From IMG/VR virus record IMGVR_UViG_3300032241_001567, positions 1-34,249 of that record: a stretch of DNA of 34,249 bases. One strand, 5' to 3'. Made by a program: the position numbers and the translations under genes. Numbering within the stretch: position 1 is the first letter of the stretch; each line of letters starts with the position of its first letter. Below, piece by piece: positions 12,671 to 19,359 of this stretch. The notes beneath the pieces were generated by a model. The model saw only the letters and a program-made list of their open reading frames with translations. It was not told the origin of the DNA and searched no databases. The stretch comes from a virus.

Positions 12671-14057
12671 AAAGCTATATAAGCCCGTATTTACAAGCGA
12701 GGCACGGTATATCCATCTTTGGGGCGGTAGGTCTCGCGGTGCATCACACTTTGTTACTGATTACTTTCTGTTTATGATCATTCAGCCGCAATACTTTCGC
12801 GGCATGTTCCTACGGGCGATACTATCGGACGTAAGGTTATCGCTGTGGCGAGGATTTAAAGATCGGGTTAATTCGCTCGATGATGCAGGTCAGATCAAAG
12901 CTAAAGATTTCGCATTCAACGAAACAACGATGTCATGTACCTACCTGCCTACCGGCAATAACATTGAGTGCAAAGGATTTAAAAAGTCATCCGGAACACA
13001 ATCAGCGAAGTTAAAATCGGTGGAAGGATTTACACATGTGGCTATTGAAGAAGCCGAAGAGGTCGATTATGATGATTTTAGCCAGCTCAATGAAACCCTG
13101 CGAACCGACAAAGTAAAGCACATCCAAATATTTCTGTTATTCAATCCGCCGGGTAAGAACCACTGGATAATGCGGAACTATTACAATCTTTCGCCATCAG
13201 ATTTTACAGGGTGGTATAATGCCACTCCAAAGGATATGCCGGAGTTACTGAGTATCAAAAGTAACTACTTGGATAATGTGGCTAATTTGAATGAATCAAC
13301 CATACAGTTATTCCGGAACTACGGCAATCCCGCCAGTCCCATGTATGATGCCGATAAGTATTACCGGAATGTACTTGGATTGGTATCTGAGGGTAAGAAA
13401 GGACGAATACTGCGCCGGTGCTGGCCAATCACGGTAAAACAGTTCGAAAATTATCCATATAATGAGTTTTACGGTCTTGACTTTGGTTATTCAACAGATC
13501 CCGTTGCATTGGTCATGCTAAAATACCACAATGGCAATCTGTATGGCCATGAAGTCATTTACAAGACGGGGCTTACCGATGACGACCTGATACGCGAGAT
13601 GCGAAGGAATGGCATAACCGATCAGCACATTATTGCCGATTGTGCAGAGCCTAAGTCTATTGCCACATTACGCCGAGCTGGTTTTAACATCACCGAATCA
13701 GTAAAGGGCGCCGACAGCATTCTGAACGGTGTAAAATTCTTATTATCGCTAAATCTGTTTGTTACAGACGTATCTAAAAACTTCTGGTTTGAGATTGAGG
13801 AGTATAGCTGGGAGCTGGACGGCAATAAAGAACCGACAGACCGGCCGGAGGATAAACATAACCACTTAATTGATGCAACACGGTATGCATCAACGATAAA
13901 ATGTCAGCGTGGTGAAGTGGCGCTATCACTCGGATTACCTGATGAGCCTGAGCAAAACATATTACCCGAATTTAAAAACCAGTCCTTTATCCCGCCTGAG
14001 CCACAGCCCGACCCGCCATCAAGATTTATGTTCATCACCCCGCAATTCAAGGATTAA
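12654..14057 (+). CDS. terL: terminase large subunit (ATPase/nuclease), 467 aa
   Basis: This is the motor that pumps and cuts DNA into proheads. The ATPase domain has a P-loop-like GGRSRGAS (24-31) and Walker B with catalytic glutamate HVAIEEAEE (128-136); FNPP (163-166) marks the coupling region. The RNase H-like nuclease domain has three acidic residues: Asp276 in GLDFGYSTDP, Asp329 in IIADCAEPKS and Asp407 in HNHLIDATRY. The order and spacing are those of PBSX-type terminases. The P-loop lacks the usual GK(S/T) lysine (GAS instead), so Arg26 or Arg28 may take its place. Overlaps the small subunit gene by 17 bases. Confidence 0.94.
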   Translation: MEIAFKKLYKPVFTSEARYIHLWGGRSRGASHFVTDYFLFMIIQPQYFRGMFLRAILSDVRLSLWRGFKDRVNSLDDAGQIKAKDFAFNETTMSCTYLPTGNNIECKGFKKSSGTQSAKLKSVEGFTHVAIEEAEEVDYDDFSQLNETLRTDKVKHIQIFLLFNPPGKNHWIMRNYYNLSPSDFTGWYNATPKDMPELLSIKSNYLDNVANLNESTIQLFRNYGNPASPMYDADKYYRNVLGLVSEGKKGRILRRCWPITVKQFENYPYNEFYGLDFGYSTDPVALVMLKYHNGNLYGHEVIYKTGLTDDDLIREMRRNGITDQHIIADCAEPKSIATLRRAGFNITESVKGADSILNGVKFLLSLNLFVTDVSKNFWFEIEEYSWELDGNKEPTDRPEDKHNHLIDATRYASTIKCQRGEVALSLGLPDEPEQNILPEFKNQSFIPPEPQPDPPSRFMFITPQFKD

Positions 14058-14064
14058 AATAAAA

Positions 14065-14096
14065 TTTGTTTTATATTCTCATAGTTCATATTTTTG
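14065..14096 (+). promoter_or_regulatory. internal promoter after terL
   Basis: TTTG at 14065-14068 and TATTTTTG at 14089-14096 are separated by exactly 20 bases, a full match to the Bacteroidota promoter pattern. A start near 14103 leaves a leader of about 18 bases before the ATG at 14121. It would let the virion genes be expressed apart from the terminase genes. Confidence 0.6.
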
Positions 14097-14120
14097 CCTT
14101 CAAGTATAAATAATACACTT

Positions 14121-14627
14121 ATGGCAAAGCAATTGACCAACGAACAGAAAGAGCAGAATTTTGTCCAAATGCTGCTTGAGGCACGGGAATACGCCGATAA
14201 AGAGCTGACCCACAATGAGGGGCTGCAAAATCGCCTCGTATTCGCTTTAAAGCGCATCATCGACTCGATCAATCACCAAAATCTTGTTCGCTCGGAATCT
14301 GAAAAGCAGTCAGGCGGTTCGGTTGCCGAGCAGCAATCGTACAAGATGACGCCTGATAATAATCACATCATGGGCATTCCGGTCAATTCAGCGCCTAAAA
14401 TGGTGGCATCTGCAAAGCCAAGCGAGGAAGAACAGAAAGCGTTTAACGCAGAAGTTGAAGCTGCAAAAGCCGACTTCCTGACTATGCCTGCTGATGCAAT
14501 AGCAGGTAAGTATGACCCGAAGATCATAAAGGGCGTGGCTAAGATGGCCGGTGTCGAAGTGACTGAAAAAACCGTCGCAACCCCTGAGTTTATCCAATCC
14601 GTAATTGATGCGTTGATCGTAGCCTAA
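14121..14627 (+). CDS. hypothetical virion-region protein, 168 aa
   Basis: This acidic, mainly helical 168-residue protein starts at the ATG at 14121; in-frame codons upstream overlap the promoter and lack an ATG. The N-terminal 55 residues are a strong helix (MAKQLTNEQKEQNFVQMLLE onward). A polar linker and a compact C-terminal part ending FIQSVIDALIVA follow. No family is recognised. It is the first gene behind an internal promoter, and its TAA overlaps the ATG of the tail-chaperone-like gene by one base (TAATG), so the two are linked in translation. Confidence 0.7.
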   Translation: MAKQLTNEQKEQNFVQMLLEAREYADKELTHNEGLQNRLVFALKRIIDSINHQNLVRSESEKQSGGSVAEQQSYKMTPDNNHIMGIPVNSAPKMVASAKPSEEEQKAFNAEVEAAKADFLTMPADAIAGKYDPKIIKGVAKMAGVEVTEKTVATPEFIQSVIDALIVA

Positions 14628-15346
14628 TGCAGTTTAAATTCCAAGATACCACCTACACATTCCCCGATAGCCTGAGCCAAATCAAGCTATCAGATCGCAT
14701 CGCATTTTATAACCTGCATGGCAAGTTCCTCGATGACCTTGCTAAAAAAGTGCAGGAGATGAAAGATGTTGACGAAAAGGAAGCTGAGGCGTATGAGTGG
14801 AATTTACACAGCATTGCGAGGCATGTATCGTTCTATTCAGGCATCCCGCTTGAGTGCATCATGTCAGAGATGGATATTACTGATCTGCAATCCATGTTCT
14901 TCGCTGCGTGGGCTAATCTCAACGAGCAAGAACAGGTAGTTAATATTCGTGGCAGTTACGACTGGAATGGTTGCAAATGGGTAATCGCTTCACCGGTGGT
15001 AAGTCCTACAAGCAGATTCACGCTTGGGGAGTTCATATATGCAAAAGAAGTGGTACGCAATATGGAACAGGTCGCAAATGGCAAATGGGCATCATTACCG
15101 TTTCTCTGTGCCATATTCCTGCGCAAAGAAGGTGAGGCGTTTGATGAGCTATTTTGCGAGGAAGGTAGCGAGCGATTGCAACTGATGCAAGACTTACCGA
15201 TGGATATTGCCATTGAGGTAGGTTTTTTTTTGAGCAGTTCAATGACTATTTGTACGAGCATTTCCCACTATTTAGATCAAAAGGAAAGCCGGGAGGATTA
15301 CCCGTTGGAAAGCACTTTGAGCGATGGGGGTGGCTTACATTCCTAA
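14627..15346 (+). CDS. tail assembly chaperone-like protein, zero-frame product, 239 aa
   Basis: The zero-frame product has 239 residues: a helical N-terminal domain (residues 1-100), a strand-rich middle (NIRGSYDWNGCKWVIASPVV) and a helical segment SRFTLGEFIYAKEVVRNMEQ. At codon 199-201 (GFF) lies a T9 run with a perfect slippery heptamer, T TTT TTT. The zero frame continues 38 more residues to 15346, while a -1 shift opens a different C-terminus to 15513. A short and a long form made by -1 slippage are the hallmark of tail chaperones such as lambda G and G-T, which coat the tape measure protein. The family assignment rests on this design and on genome position, since sequence similarity is weak. 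Confidence 0.65.
   Translation: MQFKFQDTTYTFPDSLSQIKLSDRIAFYNLHGKFLDDLAKKVQEMKDVDEKEAEAYEWNLHSIARHVSFYSGIPLECIMSEMDITDLQSMFFAAWANLNEQEQVVNIRGSYDWNGCKWVIASPVVSPTSRFTLGEFIYAKEVVRNMEQVANGKWASLPFLCAIFLRKEGEAFDELFCEEGSERLQLMQDLPMDIAIEVGFFLSSSMTICTSISHYLDQKESREDYPLESTLSDGGGLHS
15223..15229 (+). promoter_or_regulatory. -1 ribosomal frameshift site, T TTT TTT
   Basis: In the frame of the 239-residue gene the bases read GGT TTT TTT TTG AGC. The run T15223 TTT TTT is a perfect X XXY YYZ heptamer, and slipping back one base gives TTT GAG CAG onward in the frame of the second gene. No strong hairpin or pseudoknot was found within 10 bases downstream; a weak CGGG/CCCG pairing lies about 60 bases away. 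Confidence 0.65.
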
Positions 15347-15513
15347 CCTACATTGCTGAAACACCGGCATTTGTACGGTATAACGGCAAAGATGCGATTG
15401 ATAATGCTAAAGATGCACAGCTTTATAAAGTGCTCATTTATGCATCAGAACGGCAAGAGTGGAACGATTTAGTTAACGGGCATTTTGAAAAACAATCCAA
15501 GAAAAACCAATAA
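15229..15513 (+). CDS. -1 frame extension of the tail chaperone-like gene (94 aa added)
   Basis: This frame contains no ATG at all; its only in-frame start-like codon is a TTG at 15250. It can be read by ribosomes that slip back one base at 15223-15229, giving a fusion of 201 zero-frame residues plus 94 residues, about 295 in total. The added part starts FEQFNDYLYEHFPLFRSKGK and has a normal soluble composition with aromatic-rich helices (FERWGWLTFLTYIAETPAFV). A T-run sequencing error, which would join the frames into one ordinary gene, is the main alternative. Confidence 0.65.
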   Translation, partial: FEQFNDYLYEHFPLFRSKGKPGGLPVGKHFERWGWLTFLTYIAETPAFVRYNGKDAIDNAKDAQLYKVLIYASERQEWNDLVNGHFEKQSKKNQ

Positions 15514-15525
15514 AAAAAGCAGCAC

Positions 15526-16041
15526 ATGCAATTTCAACTGAAATCGCCGGAAGGCATCAAACTAACAGACCGTCAGAGGCAATTACAAAGCAAGCTCAAT
15601 CAGCAGTTCACGCAGGCGTCTATTGAGGTATTGAAAAACACACCTTCGGATATGGGTGAGACGTACCGGCAAAATGTGTGTTCACAGTTCATCGTGGCGA
15701 TTGGACATGAAACTGAGATGTCTTGCGCCATCCCACTAGAGATGTATGAAGAAATCGTTACTGATGCATACCAATCGGCATTACAGCCCATTAGCCTGCG
15801 TAATCTCGGCTTTTTGATAAACGTACTCAGCCATCGTACTGCTGATGAGATGGGGCTACCGGTGCAGGGTTTCAGAACGAAACTTGCCGCCAAAGTCAAA
15901 GCCCTTACCGAAGACTGGACAAAGCAAGCAGGTGACGCTTGCAAGGATTTGGAATCCGAGTATCAGGGTTATATGGATATGCTTACCAAAGGCCAATCAA
16001 ACCTGTTGCCGAAAGAATTGCAAGAGGCGATTGGCGCATAA
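15526..16041 (+). CDS. hypothetical virion-region protein, 171 aa
   Basis: This helical, soluble 171-residue protein begins MQFQLKSPEGIKLTDRQRQL and has several amphipathic helices and one cysteine-containing segment (YRQNVCSQFIVAIGHETEM). No family is recognised. It starts 12 bases after the tail-chaperone-like gene and is followed directly by a tRNA gene. By position it may help head completion or tail assembly. Confidence 0.68.
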   Translation: MQFQLKSPEGIKLTDRQRQLQSKLNQQFTQASIEVLKNTPSDMGETYRQNVCSQFIVAIGHETEMSCAIPLEMYEEIVTDAYQSALQPISLRNLGFLINVLSHRTADEMGLPVQGFRTKLAAKVKALTEDWTKQAGDACKDLESEYQGYMDMLTKGQSNLLPKELQEAIGA

Positions 16042-16050
16042 GAATAAAAG

Positions 16051-16123
16051 TGTGGGTTAGAGCAGTGGTTAGCTCGCTGGCCTCATAAGTCAGAAGTCAC
16101 AAGTTCGAATCTTGTACCCGCTA
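16051..16123 (+). tRNA. phage-encoded tRNA, anticodon CAT (Met or Ile2)
   Basis: A full cloverleaf can be folded: acceptor TGTGGGT / ACCCGCT, D arm GAGC-AGTGGTTA-GCTC, anticodon arm CTGGC-CTCATAA-GTCAG (anticodon CAT at 16084-16086), five-base variable loop, and T arm ACAAG-TTCGAAT-CTTGT with five perfect pairs. The first acceptor pair is T-T, a mismatch, and one G-T wobble is present. The anticodon stem lacks the three G-C pairs of an initiator, so it is an elongator Met tRNA or, if C34 is lysidine-modified, an AUA-reading Ile tRNA. CCA is not encoded after the discriminator A. Confidence 0.85.
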
Positions 16124-16139
16124 CAATATAGTACATAAT

Positions 16140-16784
16140 ATGACCGGCGCCAACGAATTAGGATTATACAACTTGTTCCAAGCTATCTTAAATAGCTCAA
16201 TGGTCATACAAGGCCGTTTCTTTCCGTTGCGGGATGGCAAAGACCTCAATACTACCAACTTCGGGCAACTTGAAAAAGACCCGATGACCGGTATTTTTGA
16301 AAATAAAAAGTATCCCTGCTGCGTGATGATGCCGCCTACTGAAAAAGAAAAGGTAGATGATCAGGGTTGGAGTGCCTACCAAATCACCATGTATTTTTTG
16401 ACATTGAACGGTCAGACCGGAGATGGAGGTATCAAACAGCCGGATATGCAAACGCTTACATCTACGCAACCATTTCAGCAAGATTGGTCAGATATGAGGC
16501 AATGCGCCGGTCAGTTCCGGAAGATGATACGCCAAATCACCAATGGGAACGATACCAACGGCAATCGCATAATGAGCTACTTACAAGAGCATCCGAGACA
16601 GGTGGATATTTATCATCGGGTGACCAATGTAGGTGCTGATAATGCCAATGGCGTATGTCTGATATTTGAAATGCGAGTATTTAATGGCTATAACCTGACC
16701 TGCAACCAACCATTACCGGATTATCCAAATGGCGTACCGACCCCGACCATCAATTATATTCCAACAACATTAAGTCAGCAGTAA
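16140..16784 (+). CDS. tail completion or terminator-like protein (inferred), 214 aa
   Basis: This 214-residue soluble protein has alternating strands and helices. It includes an N-terminal helix (NELGLYNLFQAILNSSMVIQ), a conserved-looking PMTGIFENKKYPCCVMMPP segment and a C-terminal strand block ending in the polar tail TPTINYIPTTLSQQ. It starts 16 bases after the tRNA. Gene size, order (before an HK97 gp10-like gene) and fold mix fit a tail terminator or completion protein, but no family signature is visible. Confidence 0.6.
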   Translation: MTGANELGLYNLFQAILNSSMVIQGRFFPLRDGKDLNTTNFGQLEKDPMTGIFENKKYPCCVMMPPTEKEKVDDQGWSAYQITMYFLTLNGQTGDGGIKQPDMQTLTSTQPFQQDWSDMRQCAGQFRKMIRQITNGNDTNGNRIMSYLQEHPRQVDIYHRVTNVGADNANGVCLIFEMRVFNGYNLTCNQPLPDYPNGVPTPTINYIPTTLSQQ

Positions 16785-16785
16785 T

Positions 16786-16968
16786 ATGAAGCCACAAACT
16801 AAAGTAGAAGGGCATGTAAAAAATGCTGCACCAATAGGCAAGACACTCGCCAATCTGTCAAAGATGATGCCGAGTGAGCCACCTGTACAATGTCCGAACT
16901 GCTTTGAGCTTGTTCCGGTGGCTGAAATAAAGAAACATCTGCGTAACTGTGAAGTAGAATTCGATTGA
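16786..16968 (+). CDS. small C2HC zinc-finger protein, 60 aa
   Basis: The product has a flexible basic N-terminus, followed by CPNCFELVPVAEIKKHLRNC. Here Cys36, Cys39, His51 and Cys55 fit CxxC-x11-HxxxC, the UBZ4-type/C2HC zinc finger. Such fingers in eukaryotic proteins bind ubiquitin; here a structural or nucleic-acid role is more likely. It starts one base after the previous stop, and its TGA overlaps the next ATG (TGATG). Its place among tail genes is unusual. Confidence 0.7.
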   Translation: MKPQTKVEGHVKNAAPIGKTLANLSKMMPSEPPVQCPNCFELVPVAEIKKHLRNCEVEFD

Positions 16969-17261
16969 TGGGAAACAATCAACAATATATCGGACTTGCG
17001 ATGCGCATACCTGATGAGATCAGGAGCCAGCGATTACTTGTTGACCCATCGCCGATAGACTTAGCCACTAATAGCCCGTTAGACCCCCATATGAATGTCC
17101 TTTATGTCATTTACGAGGAATATATGAGCTTTAATAAAGAGGACTTGGATATTGACTGTGGCCGGTGCAGAAGTAAAATACTTTGGTGGTTCAATGAGTT
17201 GAAACCGTATTTAATAGACCTTGAAAAAGAATATCAGTTGATCAATGGACTATCTGCATGA
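16968..17261 (+). CDS. hypothetical protein, 97 aa
   Basis: The ATG at 16968 overlaps the TGA of the zinc-finger gene by one base; a TTG three bases upstream is a poorer start. The product is acidic and helical. It has a Cys-Gly-Arg-Cys segment (DCGRCRSKILWWF) that might pair with the preceding protein's zinc site. It overlaps the next gene by 17 bases. The size and place between a tail completion gene and a gp10-like gene are those of small head-tail or neck proteins, but no family is recognised. Confidence 0.62.
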   Translation: MGNNQQYIGLAMRIPDEIRSQRLLVDPSPIDLATNSPLDPHMNVLYVIYEEYMSFNKEDLDIDCGRCRSKILWWFNELKPYLIDLEKEYQLINGLSA

Positions 17262-17769
17262 AGAAATATCAGTCATTAAAGACGCTTGTTCCATCTTGGA
17301 TAAAGAGTTGGCTGATGAACTTGCAGATCAGGGTCACAGATTGACCGGTGCATTGGAAGCATCCATTAAAGGTACGGTTGTAGCCACCGGCAATGCAGTG
17401 ATTGGAAGCACCACGATGCTTAATTATGGCAAATATGTGGAAAATGGCGTACCGGCATCAAGTATTCCATTTAGTCAGGGTTCAGGGGCGAAAAGTAGCA
17501 AATACATTGACGGGTTGACCCGGTTTTTCATATTGCGTGGATTGTCACCGAAAGAAGCCAAATCAGCGGCATTCGCAACGGCAAAAAAGCAAAAAAAAGA
17601 AGGCATGCCGACGCAAAATAGCTATTCATTCAGTCATAACGGATTCAGGACTAAATTTATTGAAAATAGCGAATCAGCAGCCCGAAAAAACCTTGATACC
17701 GTTGTTAAAACAGGCATTGACAACATTGTATTAACTGAATTTCACCAAACTAAAAGCGAAACAATATGA
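17245..17769 (+). CDS. HK97 gp10-like head-tail connection protein, 174 aa
   Basis: The product resembles the HK97 gp10 family of neck/tail completion proteins. It has a helical N-terminus (VIKDACSILDKELADELADQ), the DQGHRLTGALEASIKGTVVA segment with strand-turn-strand, then NYGKYVENGVPAS (the Y-x-x-x-x-E/H-N-G pattern typical of gp10, about residues 53-66). Lysine-rich helices follow. These proteins stop or join the tail at the head. The final TGA overlaps the next ATG. The length, 174, is near the usual 130-160 with a C-terminal extension. Confidence 0.7.
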   Translation: MDYLHEEISVIKDACSILDKELADELADQGHRLTGALEASIKGTVVATGNAVIGSTTMLNYGKYVENGVPASSIPFSQGSGAKSSKYIDGLTRFFILRGLSPKEAKSAAFATAKKQKKEGMPTQNSYSFSHNGFRTKFIENSESAARKNLDTVVKTGIDNIVLTEFHQTKSETI

Positions 17770-19199
17770 TCGTTACATATGTTATTGACCCATTTTACAA
17801 TACTATTCAGGCTGCATATCAGCCAATAGTCTATACTGTACAATGTACCGGTGTTCCTCCAATCGTTTATGGCGATCTGTATATCAACGATATTTACTAC
17901 AAGACCATCAGTAGCACATCCCCGATAGCCATAGCGCCGGGAGGCTCATCATCTTTTTGGCTATTCGATTTGTCAGGACTGGCTCAAGAGTATTTACAAA
18001 CCTTTATGCCGGACATTACAGCAGCGACTATTCAAAATGTGTTCACTACATGGGTATATCTATCAGGTGTTGGCTCACCCGATGGAATGCTAAAATGCTC
18101 AGTTTCATTTCGTAGTGCAACAGTAGATAGTTATGGAGTGATCACACCGGAAGGGCCTGTACCGGTTCAGGCCACTGTTGACAGTCCCGCAGTACCCGGA
18201 GTTCAATATTATGTGACCAATAATTTCTACATCGTCAATTCAGCATTGAACTGGAATAGCGATTTGTCAGTGTTCCAAACCATGTTAGCGAGCTTAAAGG
18301 TTACGTCAATTACCGGTACATTTCCGGCCGGCACTACGTTTGATAATTCATGGAATGTATTCCCGTTGTCGAAAGCGCCGAACAATGACCAATTAGGTAT
18401 AGGAACATGCGTTTATCAGTCTGATTACGGGTTATTCCCGATTATTACCGGATTAATATCCAGTCCTACGGATATGCAGTTGGTGGCCTACCTGTATGAT
18501 ATAAGTGGAAATCTTATTCATACTTCATCTACCGGCTTAGACCTTATATTGTCATCATTTCAAATCAACTATTTACCGACCGGATGGCAGAATCTGTTAG
18601 CATTGGATAGTGGTCTTTCTGCTTATGCTCAGACCTGCGCCAGCTACTTTGTTGCATTACAGTATCATGGTACATCAATGGGCGTGCCATTTACTAAAAT
18701 AACTTTTGCGACACCAAGATATTACCTTAAAAAGACTGTTATCCATGCGCATATGTGGTTCAGAAATCAGTTTGGAGAATTGGATGCGCTGAATTTTATA
18801 GAACGTGACGAAACTACGAAGGCCAGTAGCTCACCAATTGAGACCCCGCATAGCCCTTTCCAATTCAGCACCATGTACATGACCGGTCACGGTAATTTAC
18901 TGCGGACAATCGCAGCTAAAGGCCGCACCACTGTACGCAGCTTCGAAGCCAATACCATCACCGATACTTTTGATGAATCTCATTTGGAACAGGTTAAACA
19001 ATTGCTTGAATCCACATTTGTGGCCATAGAATCACCCAACCCGCAGAATATTGGCAGTGTTTACCCAACACCCACAATATTAATTCCGGTAGTGGTAGTG
19101 GATAGTGAGATAACTACACAGAAATGGGATGACAGGTATTTATATTTTGTAACACTTAAATATATCATGTCCAATGAGCGCATTGTTGTCCGTAATTAA
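17766..19199 (+). CDS. large tail protein (distal tail or baseplate-like), 477 aa
   Basis: This strand-rich 477-residue protein opens with MIVTYVIDPFYNTIQAAYQP. The first 100 residues look like an immunoglobulin-like strand domain (LYINDIYYKT, FWLFDLSGLAQEYLQ); a serine- and glycine-rich middle follows. The C-terminal 150 residues contain HMWFRNQFGELDALNFIERD and end in strands. Proteins of this size and opening occur in Bacteroidota phages just before the tail tip and tape measure genes; no named family can be given. ATGA overlap with the gp10-like gene marks one operon. Confidence 0.65.
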   Translation: MIVTYVIDPFYNTIQAAYQPIVYTVQCTGVPPIVYGDLYINDIYYKTISSTSPIAIAPGGSSSFWLFDLSGLAQEYLQTFMPDITAATIQNVFTTWVYLSGVGSPDGMLKCSVSFRSATVDSYGVITPEGPVPVQATVDSPAVPGVQYYVTNNFYIVNSALNWNSDLSVFQTMLASLKVTSITGTFPAGTTFDNSWNVFPLSKAPNNDQLGIGTCVYQSDYGLFPIITGLISSPTDMQLVAYLYDISGNLIHTSSTGLDLILSSFQINYLPTGWQNLLALDSGLSAYAQTCASYFVALQYHGTSMGVPFTKITFATPRYYLKKTVIHAHMWFRNQFGELDALNFIERDETTKASSSPIETPHSPFQFSTMYMTGHGNLLRTIAAKGRTTVRSFEANTITDTFDESHLEQVKQLLESTFVAIESPNPQNIGSVYPTPTILIPVVVVDSEITTQKWDDRYLYFVTLKYIMSNERIVVRN

Positions 19200-19290
19200 A
19201 TCCTGTTCGATAGTTGGCGTGGTAGTGGCATTATTTATGCTCAAGACTATCATACATGATATTTGCCTAACCATAAATGAGCATGAATGA
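19174..19290 (+). CDS. micro membrane protein, 38 aa
   Basis: The 38-codon frame opens at an ATG inside the last codons of the 477-residue gene and ends with TGA at 19288-19290. The product has one hydrophobic helix (about residues 10-29; SCSIVGVVVALFMLKTIIHD) and a short acidic tail. The TGA overlaps the ATG of a second tiny membrane-protein frame. Two coupled tiny membrane peptides in the only gap among the tail genes suggest holin-like or other membrane-active roles, or chance frames. Confidence 0.4.
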   Translation: MSALLSVIKSCSIVGVVVALFMLKTIIHDICLTINEHE

Positions 19291-19355
19291 TGTGTATTGT
19301 GGCGATCATATTCTTTGCCATCGTGACACTTTTAAGAAAGGTATTAAAAAATTAG
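19287..19355 (+). CDS. micro membrane protein, 22 aa
   Basis: The frame starts at 19287, overlapping the stop of the 38-residue frame (ATGATG), and ends with TAG at 19353-19355, four bases before the ATG of the 935-residue gene. The product is almost a bare membrane helix (MMCIVAIIFFAIVTLL) with a basic tail RKVLKN, the positive-inside layout of small phage membrane peptides. It is too short to be sure it is translated. Confidence 0.35.
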   Translation: MMCIVAIIFFAIVTLLRKVLKN

Positions 19356-19359
19356 CATT

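Noticed and set aside
15250-15513. Independent gene starting at the TTG at 15250
   Set aside because: No ATG exists in the frame, the TTG has no supporting ribosome site, and the frame is open back to the slippery run, so the frameshift is preferred.
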